Shown: positions 34,068 to 42,947, numbered from the stretch's first letter. The stretch is DNA of 64,000 bases from Streptomyces sp. NBC_01198 (GCF_036010485.1 NZ_CP108568.1:2936001-3000000), one strand, 5' to 3'. The notes: a model not told the origin generated them from the letters alone. Program-made: numbers and translations.

Positions 34068-34935
34068 GCAGTCGCGTCTTGCCGTGTTCAAGACCTACAA
34101 GCTGTACGTGGGGGGCGCGTTCCCCCGTTCCGAGAGCGGCCGGGTGTACGAGGTGACGGACTCCAAGGGCGGGAACCGGCTGGCCAACGCGCCGCTGTCG
34201 TCCCGCAAGGACGCGCGCGACGCGGTGGTCGCGGCCCGCAAGGCGGTGCCCGGCTGGTCGGGCGCGACCGCGTACAACCGCGGGCAGGTGCTCTACCGCG
34301 TCGCGGAGATGCTGGAGGGGCGCCGCGAGCAGTTCGCCCGCGAGGTCGCGGAAGCCGACGGGCTGTCGAAGTCCAAGGCCGCGGCCGCGGTGGACGCGGC
34401 GGTCGACCGCTGGGTCTGGTACGCGGGCTGGACCGACAAGATCGCCCAGGTGGTGGGCGGCGCCAACCCGGTGGCCGGCCCCTTCTTCAACCTCTCCACG
34501 CCCGAGCCGACCGGCGTGGTCGCGGTGCTGGCCCCGCAGGACTCGTCACTGCTCGGCCTGGTCTCGGTACTGGCCCCGGTGATCGCCACCGGCAACGCGG
34601 CCGTGGTGGTCGCAGCCGAGCGCGCGCCGCTGCCGGCGCTGTCCTTCGGCGAGGTGCTGGCCTCCTCCGACGTCCCCGCCGGCGTGGTCAACATCCTCTC
34701 CGGCCGCACCGCGGAACTGTCCGCCCCGCTGGCCGCCCACCAGGACGTCAACGGCCTCGACCTGACCGGGGCCGCGGGGGACCTGGCGGTGGACCTGGAG
34801 GTCGCGGCGGCCGACACCCTCAAGCGTGTCCGCCGCCCGTCGGCCACCGCCGAGGACTGGACCGCCGACCCCGGCACGGACCGGCTGACGGCCTGGCTGG
34901 AGACGAAGACGGTCTGGCACCCGATCGGCGTCTGA
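34060..34935 (+). CDS. Half-length aldehyde dehydrogenase lacking the catalytic domain
   Basis: This 291-aa protein resembles the N-terminal, cofactor-binding half of an aldehyde dehydrogenase: KLYVGGAFPRSESGRVYEV, ARKAVPGWSGATAYNRGQVL, TGVVAVLAPQDSSLLGLVSV and PAGVVNILSGR. The catalytic Cys and Glu region is absent; the tail after residue 245 is unrelated. The gene overlaps the full-length enzyme by 8 bp, which implies translational coupling and perhaps a hetero-oligomer. The clean ends and coupling argue against a decayed gene. Activity by itself is unlikely. Confidence 0.85.
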   Translation: MSEQSRLAVFKTYKLYVGGAFPRSESGRVYEVTDSKGGNRLANAPLSSRKDARDAVVAARKAVPGWSGATAYNRGQVLYRVAEMLEGRREQFAREVAEADGLSKSKAAAAVDAAVDRWVWYAGWTDKIAQVVGGANPVAGPFFNLSTPEPTGVVAVLAPQDSSLLGLVSVLAPVIATGNAAVVVAAERAPLPALSFGEVLASSDVPAGVVNILSGRTAELSAPLAAHQDVNGLDLTGAAGDLAVDLEVAAADTLKRVRRPSATAEDWTADPGTDRLTAWLETKTVWHPIGV

Positions 34936-34963
34936 CCCGCCGCCGGACCGGGCGGCCCGCTGG

Positions 34964-35341
34964 TCAGCCGGACAGCAGGCCGCTCGCCGGGCCGACGAGC
35001 GGAAGGGTGGCCAGCGTGCCGCCGCGGGTGATCGGGTCGGTGGCCATGGTGGTCGACAGCGGCTGGAAGTCGGCGACCTGAGAGCCGAGGCCGTTGTCCA
35101 GCGGGTCCACGCCGGTGTTCGCCAGCGGGTCGATGGTCAGGTGCCGCACCGGGTCCACGCCGGCGGACAGCGCGCCGGTCACGCTCTGCGTCGGCAGGGC
35201 GTCCAGCGGCAGCGCGGCGTCCGGCGCGGACGTCCCGGGCGCGGTGTGCGCCGGGGTGGCCGCCACCGCGGCGGCGGCCGGCACGAGGGTCGCCGCGGCG
35301 GCGGTCAGGGTGAGGGCGAGAGCGGTACGCAGGGAAGGCAT
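34964..35341 (-). CDS. Small secreted protein
   Basis: This 125-aa protein has a clear signal peptide (MPSLRTALALTLTAAAATLV, cleavage after AAVAA). The mature part is low in charged residues and has repeated Asp-Pro-Leu segments (IDPLANTG, VDPLDNG). No family recognised. ATG 35341 is preferred; an in-frame start at 35371 would add ten residues before the signal peptide. It resembles the protein at 41370-41672 in size and composition. Confidence 0.7.
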   Translation of the reverse strand: MPSLRTALALTLTAAAATLVPAAAAVAATPAHTAPGTSAPDAALPLDALPTQSVTGALSAGVDPVRHLTIDPLANTGVDPLDNGLGSQVADFQPLSTTMATDPITRGGTLATLPLVGPASGLLSG

Positions 35342-35465
35342 GGGCACCTGGGCTTTGTCGGGGGCGGTCACGTGCTGACCGGCTCAGCGTAACGGAACGA
35401 GCGCGCTGCGTAGTTGTCCGACGGCGGGGGATCACCCGCGCGGGGATGCGGGAGAATGGTCTCCC

Positions 35466-36080
35466 GTGAGTTCACTTCCCGCCCGCGTGATCCTGCTGGC
35501 CGGGCCTTCCGGCTCGGGCAAGTCCTCGCTCGCCACCCGCACCGGACTGCCGGTGCTCGCGCTCGACGACTTCTACAAGGACGGCGACGACCCGTCGCTG
35601 CCGGTCCTGCCCGGGGGCGCCGGGACCGACTGGGACGCGCCGCAGTCCTGGAACGCGGACGCGGCGGTCGCGGCGATCGCCGCGCTGTGCGCGGAGGGCG
35701 CCGCGGACACGCCGGTCTACGACATCAGCGCCAGCGCCGCGAGTGGCTGCGCCCGGCTGGACCTGGGCGGTGCGCCGCTCTTCGTGGCCGAAGGGATCTT
35801 CGCCGCGGAGATCGTCGTACGCTGCCGCGAGCTGGGTCTGGTCGCCGACGCGGTGTGCCTGCGCGGGCGCCCGTCCACCACGGCCCGCCGCCGCTTCCTG
35901 CGCGACCTCCGCGAGGGCCGGAAGGCGGCGCCCTTCCTCCTGCGGAGGGGCTGGCACCTGATGCGCGCGGAGCGCGCCATCGTCGCCCGCCAAGTCGCTC
36001 TGGGCTGCGCCCCTTGCGACGCCCCGACCGCCCTCTCCCGCATCCTCACCCTCCCCCTCGCGACCCCGGTCGCCCCGTAG
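35466..36080 (+). CDS. Uridine kinase-like P-loop protein
   Basis: This 204-aa P-loop kinase has the Walker A motif LLAGPSGSGKSSLA near residue 10 and the substrate acidic segment LALDDFYKDGDD, as in uridine kinases. The remaining parts (VAEGIFAAEIV, LRGRPSTTARRRFLRDL) fit the UMP/uridine kinase fold, with the Arg-rich lid. It would phosphorylate uridine or cytidine, which fits the nucleoside genes around it. GTG 35466 follows a GGGAGA-ATGG-TCTCCC dyad. Confidence 0.8.
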   Translation: MSSLPARVILLAGPSGSGKSSLATRTGLPVLALDDFYKDGDDPSLPVLPGGAGTDWDAPQSWNADAAVAAIAALCAEGAADTPVYDISASAASGCARLDLGGAPLFVAEGIFAAEIVVRCRELGLVADAVCLRGRPSTTARRRFLRDLREGRKAAPFLLRRGWHLMRAERAIVARQVALGCAPCDAPTALSRILTLPLATPVAP

Positions 36081-36580
36081 CACCCCACACGCCCTGCGGG
36101 CGAGCCACGCCCTGCCGGGCGAGCGAGTCCTTTGGGCACACGGCGCCGCACGTGCACTCCCGGCCGAGCGAGTCCTTCGGGGGCGCGGGGCCGCACGTGC
36201 TCTCCCGGGCGGGCAATTCCGGAGGGCGCGGTGGTCGGCGGGTCCCCTTTCGGCAAGGGGTGCCCCTCAGGGGCGCGGGGAAATGCGCGACCAGCCCCCC
36301 ACCGGCCGGTGGTCCGGATCGGACCGAACAGCCCCTTCGGGCCGGTGACGACGTGCAGCCCGTCGACGGCTGGTCGCGCAGTTCCGCCCCCAGAGCTACG
36401 CCTGGGGGGACCCCCAGCGCCTCCTGGGCGTGGTGGCCGTCCGTCGCCACACGGCGGTCGTGGATGGTTGCGCGCGCCGTTCCCCGCGCCCCCGGAGGGC
36501 GCCGACCTCCGCAGACGCGGCGCCGGGGCGGCGGGAAGGTGCCGGGTTGCGGGGAGGCCCGCGCCGCTGGGCGCGAAGAA
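36081..36580. repeat. Intergenic repeat field before sigQ
   Basis: No gene is seen. The first part has three diverged copies of GAGCGAGTCCTTCGGGGGCG-type units (near 36120, 36165 and 36195). From about 36262 a long element follows (GGGGCGCGGGGAAATGCGCG, CCACCGGCCGGTGGTCCGGA, GAACAGCCCCTTCGGG) that recurs near 41117-41200. A GGGGGGACCCCCAGCG-type palindrome is at about 36400. Confidence 0.75.
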
Positions 36581-36611
36581 GGGCTGGACGGCACCCCCTG
36601 CCGTCCAGCCC
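36581..36611. terminator. Hairpin downstream of sigQ
   Basis: GGGCTGGACGGCA-CCCCC-TGCCGTCCAGCCC is a perfect 13-bp stem with a 5-base loop, 27 bp beyond the sigQ stop codon. Confidence 0.88.
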
Positions 36612-36638
36612 TTCGTGCCCCCCGTACGCCCCCCTGGT

Positions 36639-37376
36639 CTAGGCGACGAGCTCGCCGAAAGCCGAGTCCTCGTCGCGGCCGAAGCTCAGGGCCTCGTCGT
36701 CGCGCATCCGGCGCAGGGAGCGCCAGATGCTGCTCTTCACCGTGCCGACGCTTATGCCGAGTATCTCGGCGATCTCCGGGTCGGTGCGGCCCTCGTAGTA
36801 GCGGAGCACCAGCATGGTGCGCTGCTGCTCGGGCAGCCTGGCGAGCGCCTGCCACAGCACGGCGCGCAGCTCGGTGCCGCCCATCTCGTCGGTGTCGCCG
36901 ACCGTCTCGGGCAGCTCCTCCGTCGGGTACTCGCTGAGCTTGCGCCGCCGCCAGGCGCTGATGTGCAGGTTGGTCATGGTGCGGCGCAGGTACCCGCCGA
37001 CGGCTGCCTTGTCGCTGATCCGGTCCCACGCCCGGTATGTGGAGAACAGGGCGCTCTGCAGCAGGTCCTCGGCCGCGAACCGGTCACCGGTGAGGTGGTA
37101 CGCGGTCGCGTAGAGCGAGGCGCGGCGCTCCTGGACGTACGCGGTGAACTCCGCTTCCGCGTCGACGGAGGGGGCCGGCGCCGCCGAGGGCGCGGCTGGT
37201 TCCAGCGGCGTGATGTACGCGGGCCGCTGCTTGACGACCGTGCTGCCCGAGGTGCGTACGGCGCCGCGGGCGTACCCCCGTCCGCTCGCGGCGCCGGACA
37301 TCTCGGTGGTCCTGGCAACGGAGTGCGCACGCGGCGAGTGGATCGCGGCGGTGGTGGTGCCGAGCAGTGCGTTCAT
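36639..37376 (-). CDS. sigQ: ECF-type RNA polymerase sigma factor SigQ
   Basis: This 245-aa sigma factor of the SigE/SigQ-like extracytoplasmic group has a disordered N-terminal extension (about 75 residues), region 2 (YVQERRASLYATAYHLTGD and AEDLLQSALFSTYRAWDRI) and region 4 (LPEQQRTMLVLRYYEGRT, EIAEILGISVGTVKSSIWRSL). Its place, divergent from afsQ1 with an AfsQ1 box between, matches S. coelicolor SigQ (SCO4908), which AfsQ1 activates and which influences antibiotic production. ATG 37376 follows a G-rich site. A terminator hairpin lies 27 bp downstream. Confidence 0.93.
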   Translation of the reverse strand: MNALLGTTTAAIHSPRAHSVARTTEMSGAASGRGYARGAVRTSGSTVVKQRPAYITPLEPAAPSAAPAPSVDAEAEFTAYVQERRASLYATAYHLTGDRFAAEDLLQSALFSTYRAWDRISDKAAVGGYLRRTMTNLHISAWRRRKLSEYPTEELPETVGDTDEMGGTELRAVLWQALARLPEQQRTMLVLRYYEGRTDPEIAEILGISVGTVKSSIWRSLRRMRDDEALSFGRDEDSAFGELVA

Positions 37377-37495
37377 GTCGCGCCCCCGTCGAAGGAACCT
37401 GCAGCGTGGTTTCCGGCGTCGCAGCCTGTGCGGCGTGCGCTCTTCCGATGTGGGTCAAGACTGCCGGGGCAGTTTCATGGGGCTGTCCGCCAAGT

Positions 37496-37511
37496 GTCAC
37501 AGGCCCGTCAC
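37496..37511. promoter_or_regulatory. AfsQ1 binding box
   Basis: GTCAC-AGGCCC-GTCAC matches the published AfsQ1 consensus GTnAC-N6-GTnAC exactly. It lies between the divergent sigQ and afsQ1 genes, 120 bp upstream of the sigQ start and 77 bp upstream of the afsQ1 start. Confidence 0.85.
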
Positions 37512-37587
37512 AGAGGTCCCGCCGCGCGCGGGTGCCGAGGTCACGAGTTGTCCCCGCACTTCATCAGGCCACCCGAGGTAGGCAACA

Positions 37588-38274
37588 ATGTCCGGCGTGC
37601 CCTTCCTGTTGCTGATCGAGGATGACGACGCCATCCGCACCGGTCTCGAACTCGGACTGTCCCGCCAGGGTCACCGCGTGGTGGCCGCGGCGACGGGCGA
37701 GGACGGCCTGAAGCTCCTCAAGGAGCAGCGTCCCGACCTGATCGTGCTCGACGTGATGCTGCCGGGGATCGACGGCTTCGAGGTGTGCCGGCGGATCCGG
37801 CGCACCGATCAGCTGCCGATCATCCTGCTCACCGCGCGCAGTGACGACATCGACGTGGTGGTCGGGCTGGAGTCCGGCGCCGACGACTACGTGATCAAGC
37901 CCGTGCAGCCGCGGGTGCTCGACGCGCGGATCCGGGCGGTGCTGCGCCGCGGTGAGCGGGACAGCACCGATTCCGCCGCGTTCGGGTCGATCGTCATCGA
38001 CCGCAACGCGATGACGGTGACCAAGGACGGCGAGGACCTGCAGCTCACCCCGACCGAGCTGCGGCTGCTGCTGGAGCTGAGCCGCCGGCCGGGCCAGGCG
38101 CTGTCCCGCCAGCAGTTGCTGCGGCTGGTGTGGGAGCACGACTACCTGGGCGACTCGCGCCTGGTGGACGCGTGCGTGCAGCGGCTGCGCGCCAAGATCG
38201 AGGACGTGCCGTCGTCGCCGGCGCTGATCCGTACCGTCCGCGGGGTCGGCTACCGCCTGGACACGCCGCAGTGA
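37588..38274 (+). CDS. afsQ1: Response regulator AfsQ1
   Basis: This 228-aa OmpR/PhoB-type regulator has a receiver domain (1-120) with acidic pocket EDDD, phosphoacceptor Asp55 in LIVLDVMLPG and Lys in YVIKP. Its winged-helix DNA-binding domain (about 130-225) contains LTPTELRLLLELSRRPG and SRLVDACVQRLRAKIED. With AfsQ2 it forms the system that in S. coelicolor controls antibiotic synthesis and nitrogen genes in cross-talk with GlnR. ATG 37588 follows GAGGTAGGC. The stop overlaps the afsQ2 start (GTGA), so the genes are translationally coupled. Confidence 0.96.
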   Translation: MSGVPFLLLIEDDDAIRTGLELGLSRQGHRVVAAATGEDGLKLLKEQRPDLIVLDVMLPGIDGFEVCRRIRRTDQLPIILLTARSDDIDVVVGLESGADDYVIKPVQPRVLDARIRAVLRRGERDSTDSAAFGSIVIDRNAMTVTKDGEDLQLTPTELRLLLELSRRPGQALSRQQLLRLVWEHDYLGDSRLVDACVQRLRAKIEDVPSSPALIRTVRGVGYRLDTPQ

Positions 38275-39815
38275 CCTCTGGCCCAGGTGGTAAGTGGGGC
38301 TCCGGCATATTGCGCTGGACGAGCCTGCGGCTCCGGCTCGTCGCCGTCTTCGCGGCCGTCGCGCTGACCGCCGCGGTGTCGGTGTCCGGCATCGCCTACT
38401 GGCTGAACCGGGACGCCGTGCTGACCCGGGCGCAGAACAGCGCGCTGAGCGACTTCAGCGACTCGCTGCAGCGCAACGCCGCGTCGCTGCCGGTGCGTCC
38501 CACCTGCGAGTCGCTGGAGACCACGGCGAGCCGGATCGGCGGTCCTGACACGTATCAGGTGGTGCTGATCAGCACCGAGCCGGACGGCCAGGAGTGTGCG
38601 AAGTCCTCGAACCTCGACCAGTTCACCCTGGACGACGTGCCGGCCACGCTGCAGAAGGCCGTCAACACCATGGACAAGAAGACCCACCAGTACCACCTGG
38701 TGTGGGAGCGGATCTCGCTGCAGGGGCGGCCCTACCTGGTGGCGGGGGCGCGGATCAACGGTGACGGGCCGACCGGCTACCTGCTCAAGTCGCTGGAGGC
38801 CGAGCGCAAGGACCTCAACTCGCTGGCCTGGTCGCTCGGCATCGCGACGCTGCTCGCGCTGATCGGCTCGGCGCTGCTCGCGCAGGCCGCCGGGGCCGCG
38901 GTGCTGCGGCCGGTGCGGCGACTCGGCGAGGCCGCGCAGCGGCTGGGCGAGGGCCATCTGGACACCCGGCTGAAGGTGTCGGGCACCGACGAGCTGGCCG
39001 AGATGTCGCGTACGTTCAACAACGCGGCGGAGGCGCTGGAGACCCGGGTCGAGGAGCTGAGCGCCCGGGAGGCGGCCAGCCGCCGCTTCGTCGCGGACAT
39101 GTCGCACGAGCTGCGGACCCCGCTGACCGCGATCACCGCGGTCAGCGACGTGCTGGAGGACGAGGCGGAGGCGCTCGACCCGATGATCGCGCCGGCCGTA
39201 CGCCTGGTGGTCAGCGAGACCCGGCGGCTGAACGAACTGGTGGAGACGCTGATGGAGGTCACCCGCTTCGACGCGGGTACCGCGAAGCTGCGGGTGGACG
39301 AGGTGGACGTCGGTGAGCAGGTGATGGCCTGCATGGACGCCAGGGCCTGGCTGGACTCGGTGGAGCTGGACGCGCCCCGCGGCGTGCTGGCCACGCTCGA
39401 CCCCCGCCGGCTGGACGTCATCATGGCGAACCTGATCGGCAACGCCCTCAAGCACGGCGGTTCGCCGGTACGCGTCGCCGTCCGCGGCACGGGCACGAAG
39501 GCGGACGGCGACATCGAGGTCGCGGTCTCCGACCGCGGTCCCGGCATCCCCGAGGACGTGCTGCCGCACGTCTTCGACCGCTTCTACAAGGCCGACGCCT
39601 CGCGGGCCCGCTCCGAGGGCAGCGGGCTCGGCCTGTCCATCGCGATGGAGAACGCCCACATCCACGGCGGCGACATCACCGCCGCGAACGACCCCTCCGG
39701 CGGCGCGGTCTTCACGCTGCGGCTGCCCCGCCACCCGCGCGAGGAGGAGGCGTCCGACGCGGTCAACGGCGGCGGCCCGTCCGGCGCCGGCGGGCCCGCG
39801 GGCGGTGCGCGATGA
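38271..39815 (+). CDS. afsQ2: Sensor histidine kinase AfsQ2
   Basis: 514 aa. A first span (about 19-42) and a second (about 184-212) enclose a 140-residue extracellular sensor with Cys83 and Cys109. HAMP (RPVRRLGEAAQRLGEGHLD), the dimerisation H-box DMSHELRTPLTA (His279) and the ATPase boxes follow: N-box NLIGNALKHG, G1 DRGPGIPE, F-box FDRFYKAD and G2 GSGLGLSIA. GTG 38271 overlaps the afsQ1 stop by 4 bp. It phosphorylates AfsQ1. A lipoprotein gene follows with overlapping stop/start, suggesting an accessory sensor. Confidence 0.95.
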   Translation: MTSGPGGKWGSGILRWTSLRLRLVAVFAAVALTAAVSVSGIAYWLNRDAVLTRAQNSALSDFSDSLQRNAASLPVRPTCESLETTASRIGGPDTYQVVLISTEPDGQECAKSSNLDQFTLDDVPATLQKAVNTMDKKTHQYHLVWERISLQGRPYLVAGARINGDGPTGYLLKSLEAERKDLNSLAWSLGIATLLALIGSALLAQAAGAAVLRPVRRLGEAAQRLGEGHLDTRLKVSGTDELAEMSRTFNNAAEALETRVEELSAREAASRRFVADMSHELRTPLTAITAVSDVLEDEAEALDPMIAPAVRLVVSETRRLNELVETLMEVTRFDAGTAKLRVDEVDVGEQVMACMDARAWLDSVELDAPRGVLATLDPRRLDVIMANLIGNALKHGGSPVRVAVRGTGTKADGDIEVAVSDRGPGIPEDVLPHVFDRFYKADASRARSEGSGLGLSIAMENAHIHGGDITAANDPSGGAVFTLRLPRHPREEEASDAVNGGGPSGAGGPAGGAR

Positions 39816-40444
39816 CCCGGCATCCCCGCCTGCGGGGCTCCCGGCGCTCCCGCGCGCTCGCCGCGGGCGGCGCCCTGCTGCTCGCGGTGCTGCCGGCCGC
39901 CGCCGGCTGCGGCATCCGTACGACCACGGTGCCGGTCGACGCCGGGCCCGCGCCCGCACGGGTGTCCTGCGCGGTGCCCAAACCGCAGGACTCGCCCGGT
40001 GTCGCCGACGCGCACGTCGAGCAGGTCTACCTGGTGTGCGGGATGCAGACCACGCCGGTGCCGCGGACGGTGCAGGTGCGGCCGCACCCGGCCGACCGGG
40101 TCGAGCAGGTCAGGGAGCTGGTCGCGCAGTTGCAGCGCAGCGTGCTCGGCCCCGAGGCGAAGGCCGGCTTCGCCACCACGGTCCCCGGCACGCTGGAGGT
40201 CGCGGGTCCTGACCCGGGCGACCCGGCCGGCGCGCTGCGGCTGGGGCAGCCGGTCGAGGACCTGCCGTCCTTCGCGCTGGCGCAGATCGTCTGCACGATC
40301 GCGGCGAGCCCGCTGGCCTCCGCCGGCCACGGCGTGATCCTCGGCGGCGCGGAACACGGCAGCAAGGTGCGCCGCTACACCTGCACCGCCGACCTGCGCA
40401 CCCGCCCGCAGGCCGCCGACACCGCCGGCACGGAAGTGCCCTGA
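39812..40444 (+). CDS. Lipoprotein coupled to the AfsQ system
   Basis: 210 aa with a lipobox ending PAAAGC (Cys33). The mature domain has two Cys-containing segments (RVSCAVPKPQDS, VYLVCGMQTTPVPR) and VEQVRELVAQLQRSVLGPEA. Its ATG overlaps the afsQ2 stop (ATGA). In S. coelicolor a lipoprotein gene (SCO4905) follows afsQ2 in the same way. An anchored partner that tunes the AfsQ2 sensor is a reasonable inference; no enzymatic motif is seen. Confidence 0.85.
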   Translation: MTRHPRLRGSRRSRALAAGGALLLAVLPAAAGCGIRTTTVPVDAGPAPARVSCAVPKPQDSPGVADAHVEQVYLVCGMQTTPVPRTVQVRPHPADRVEQVRELVAQLQRSVLGPEAKAGFATTVPGTLEVAGPDPGDPAGALRLGQPVEDLPSFALAQIVCTIAASPLASAGHGVILGGAEHGSKVRRYTCTADLRTRPQAADTAGTEVP

Positions 40445-40520
40445 CCCGGCGGGGTCACGTGCGGGGCGTCACACCCCGGGTACGGGAACCGCGCGGCGAC
40501 CGGTACGCGTCTTGGCCGTT

Positions 40521-41024
40521 GTGCAGCACGAAGGCTCCATGTACCGGGTGCGCGCGGCCGGGCTCCTGCTGACCGCCGCGTACCTCGCTCTCACCGCCTG
40601 GCTGCTGCTCCGCCCGCACTACGTGGCGTGGGTGCCGTCGCCGAACCTGCGGCCGTTCGGCACCATCAGGGCGGACCTGCGGATGGGCCCCGAGCAGGCG
40701 GCCCGCCATCTGCTGGCGGGTCTGGGCCTGCTGGCCCCGCTCGGCGTGCTGCTGCCGATGGCCGGCGGCCGGGTCGAGGCGTCGGGCCTGGCGTCCTTCA
40801 TCCGTACCGTCTTCGCGGGGCTGATGGTCTCGATCTCGGTCGAGTTCACCCAGACCATGGTCCCGGGCCAGCTCTTCGACGTCGACGCGCTGATCCTCAA
40901 CACGGCGGGCGTGGCCCTGGCCCACCTGCTCGTGGTCCCGGCCACCCGCCACCGCCTCCGCCGGGTCGCTCCGCTCCGGCCCGAGGACGCCCGCCTCACC
41001 CCAAAGGAAGTGGCCGCCCCCTGA
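40521..41024 (+). CDS. VanZ-like membrane protein
   Basis: This 167-aa protein has four hydrophobic spans (about 9-28, 54-73, 85-107 and 118-136). VanZ-type features are a first span with a short RPH-VAWVPSPNLRPFGTI loop and VSISVEFTQTMVPGQLFDVDALILNTAGVALAHLL, split here as VSISVEFTQTMVPGQ and FDVDALILNTAG. The family is linked to glycopeptide tolerance, but the mechanism is not known. GTG 40521 is chosen; ATG 40539 and TTG 40512 are also possible. Confidence 0.82.
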   Translation: MQHEGSMYRVRAAGLLLTAAYLALTAWLLLRPHYVAWVPSPNLRPFGTIRADLRMGPEQAARHLLAGLGLLAPLGVLLPMAGGRVEASGLASFIRTVFAGLMVSISVEFTQTMVPGQLFDVDALILNTAGVALAHLLVVPATRHRLRRVAPLRPEDARLTPKEVAAP

Positions 41025-41369
41025 GGCTCCCGCTACCGCGGGGGTATCGCTGCGGCCAGCGGTGCCATTCCGCTGGCTCGGGCTGGGGGTATCGCTGCGG
41101 CCAGCGGTGCCCATCAGGGGCGCGGGGAACTGCGCGCGCGACCACCCACCGGCCGGTGGTCCGGACCGGACAGAACAGCCCCTTCGGGTCGGTGACGACC
41201 CGCGCCCCCGGGTGGGGGCTGGTCGCGCAGTTCCCCGCGCCCCTGGGGGTGGTGGCGGTCCGTCGCCGCACAACGGCCGGCGGGGGCTGGGGCGCCGTTC
41301 CCGCGCCCGCGGTGGCAGAGGGGTGCCCGTCAGGGGGCATGGGGGTACCCCCAAGGGGGCCGGGTGGCG
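41025..41369. repeat. Intergenic repeat field
   Basis: No gene is seen. The unit GGGTATCGCTGCGGCCAGCG occurs twice in tandem (about 41041 and 41087). A long element follows (GGGGCGCGGGGAACTGCGCG, CCACCGGCCGGTGGTCCGGA, GAACAGCCCCTTCGGG) that duplicates the one near 36262-36350. The inverse, GCGCAGTTCCCCGCGCCCCT, is at 41226-41245, so this forms a large imperfect inverted repeat. A GGGGGTACCCCCAAGGGGG element is at 41341. Confidence 0.78.
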
Positions 41370-41672
41370 TCAGCCGCCGAGGGGGAGGCCTCCGAGGAGC
41401 CCCGAGACGGGAGCGATCTGGTTGCCGTCGAGGTGGTTGCCGGACGGCAGCAGGCTCGCGGGGTTGCCGGGCAGCGCCGACGTCCCGTGGCTCAGCGCGG
41501 TCTGGGCGCCGGCAGCGGAGTTGCCGGCCCCCGGCACGAGGTTGGCGGCGGAGCCGACGGGGAGGGAGCCGAGCACATCGGTGGGGGCGGCGGACGCACT
41601 GCCGGCCGCCGCCGCGGCGAAGGCCAGGCCGAGCGCGGTGGTCGCGAGAGTCTTCTTCGTTCGGGTCTGCAT
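41370..41672 (-). CDS. Small secreted protein
   Basis: 100 aa with an evident signal peptide (TKKTLATTALGLAFAAAAAG, cleavage near SASA-A). The mature part is about 70 residues, nearly free of charge and rich in Gly, Ala, Ser, Leu and Asn (SLPVGSAANLVPGAGNSAAG). ATG 41672 follows GTTGTC and an upstream AACG; no strong ribosome site. No family recognised; a surface or extracellular structural peptide is possible. Confidence 0.65.
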   Translation of the reverse strand: MQTRTKKTLATTALGLAFAAAAAGSASAAPTDVLGSLPVGSAANLVPGAGNSAAGAQTALSHGTSALPGNPASLLPSGNHLDGNQIAPVSGLLGGLPLGG

Positions 41673-41763
41673 GACAACGGAACGTAGTCAGTCGTTCACC
41701 CGCCGCGCAAACGGCGTGGCGCGCCCGCGCCGCCTCCCCCGCTGCGCCCGCCGCGACCCGCGC

Positions 41764-42930
41764 TCAGACCTCGCCGAGAGCGGAACCGCTGGCCAGCGGC
41801 CTTTCCGCGGTCGCCTGCTCGAAGAGCCATTCGGCCTTGAGCTCGGCATAACCCGGCTTGATCACCTCGTTGATCATGGCCAGACGTTCATCGAAAGGGA
41901 TGAACGCTGATTTCATCCCATTGACGGTGAACCACTGCATGTCGTCGAGCGTGTATCCGAACGCCTCGACCAGGTGCTCGAACTCGCGGCTCAGGCTGGT
42001 CCCCGACATGAGGCGGTTGTCCGTGTTGACCGTGACCCGGAAGTACAGCCGCCGCAGCAGCCCGATCGGATGTTCGGCGTACGAACTGGCGGCGCCCGTC
42101 TGCAGGTTGGAGGTCGGGCACATCTCCAGCGGCACGCGCTTGTCGCGGACGTACGACGCCAGCCGGCCGAGCGAGACCTGACCGCCGGGGCCGACCTCGA
42201 TGTCGTCGATGATCCGCACCCCGTGGCCGAGGCGGTCGGCGCCGCACCACTGGAGCGCCTGCCAGATCGAGGGCAGGCCGAACGCCTCGCCGGCGTGGAT
42301 GGTGAAGTGGTTGTTCTCCCGCTTCAGATACTCGAACGCGTCGAGGTGCCGGGTGGGCGGGTAACCGGCCTCCGCGCCCGCGATGTCGAAGCCCGCGACG
42401 CCCGAGTCGCGGTAGGTGTTGGCCAGTTCGGCGATCTCCTGCGACCGGGCGGCGTGCCGCATCGCGGTGAGCAGCGCGCCGACCCTGATCCGGTTGCCGT
42501 CCTCACGGGCCCGCCGCTCCCCCTCGCGGAAGCCGGTGTTGACCGCTTCCACCACCTCTTCGAGGGTGAGCCCGGCCTCCAGGTGCTGCTCGGGCGCGTA
42601 ACGCACCTCGGCGTAGACCACGCCGTCCGCCGCCAGGTCCTCGGCGCACTCGGCGGCGACCCGGATCAGCGCGTCACGTGTCTGCATCACCGCGCAGGTG
42701 TGCGCGAAGGTCTCCAGGTACCGTTCGAGCGAGCCGGAGTCGGCGGCCTGCCTGAACCACGTCCCGAGCTTGTCGGGGTCGGTCTCGGGCAGCCCGTCGT
42801 AGCCGGTCTCACGTGCGATGTCGACGACGGTGCCGGGGCGCAGGCCACCGTCCAGGTGGTCGTGCAGCAGCACCTTGGGGGCACGTCGGATCTGTTCCCG
42901 GGTCGGAACGCCCGGTTTCGGGTTCTGCAT
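41764..42930 (-). CDS. add: Adenosine deaminase
   Basis: This 388-aa metallo-dependent hydrolase converts (deoxy)adenosine to (deoxy)inosine. Zinc and catalytic residues are seen in [28 protein letters not shown], and the TDN of [25 protein letters not shown] is typical of actinobacterial enzymes. ATG 42930 ([13 protein letters not shown]) is chosen: a candidate -10 TATCGT lies 7 nt upstream and the CTACGCGCGTAG operator just beyond it. The longer frame to 43047 would cover the operator and is rejected. The product feeds purine nucleoside phosphorylase. Confidence 0.95.
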   Translation of the reverse strand: MQNPKPGVPTREQIRRAPKVLLHDHLDGGLRPGTVVDIARETGYDGLPETDPDKLGTWFRQAADSGSLERYLETFAHTCAVMQTRDALIRVAAECAEDLAADGVVYAEVRYAPEQHLEAGLTLEEVVEAVNTGFREGERRAREDGNRIRVGALLTAMRHAARSQEIAELANTYRDSGVAGFDIAGAEAGYPPTRHLDAFEYLKRENNHFTIHAGEAFGLPSIWQALQWCGADRLGHGVRIIDDIEVGPGGQVSLGRLASYVRDKRVPLEMCPTSNLQTGAASSYAEHPIGLLRRLYFRVTVNTDNRLMSGTSLSREFEHLVEAFGYTLDDMQWFTVNGMKSAFIPFDERLAMINEVIKPGYAELKAEWLFEQATAERPLASGSALGEV

Positions 42931-42947
42931 GGTCGAAACGATACGCC

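Noticed and set aside
35090-35120. LANTG in the secreted protein at 34964-35341 as a sortase signal
   Set aside because: It lies mid-protein with no following hydrophobic span or basic tail.
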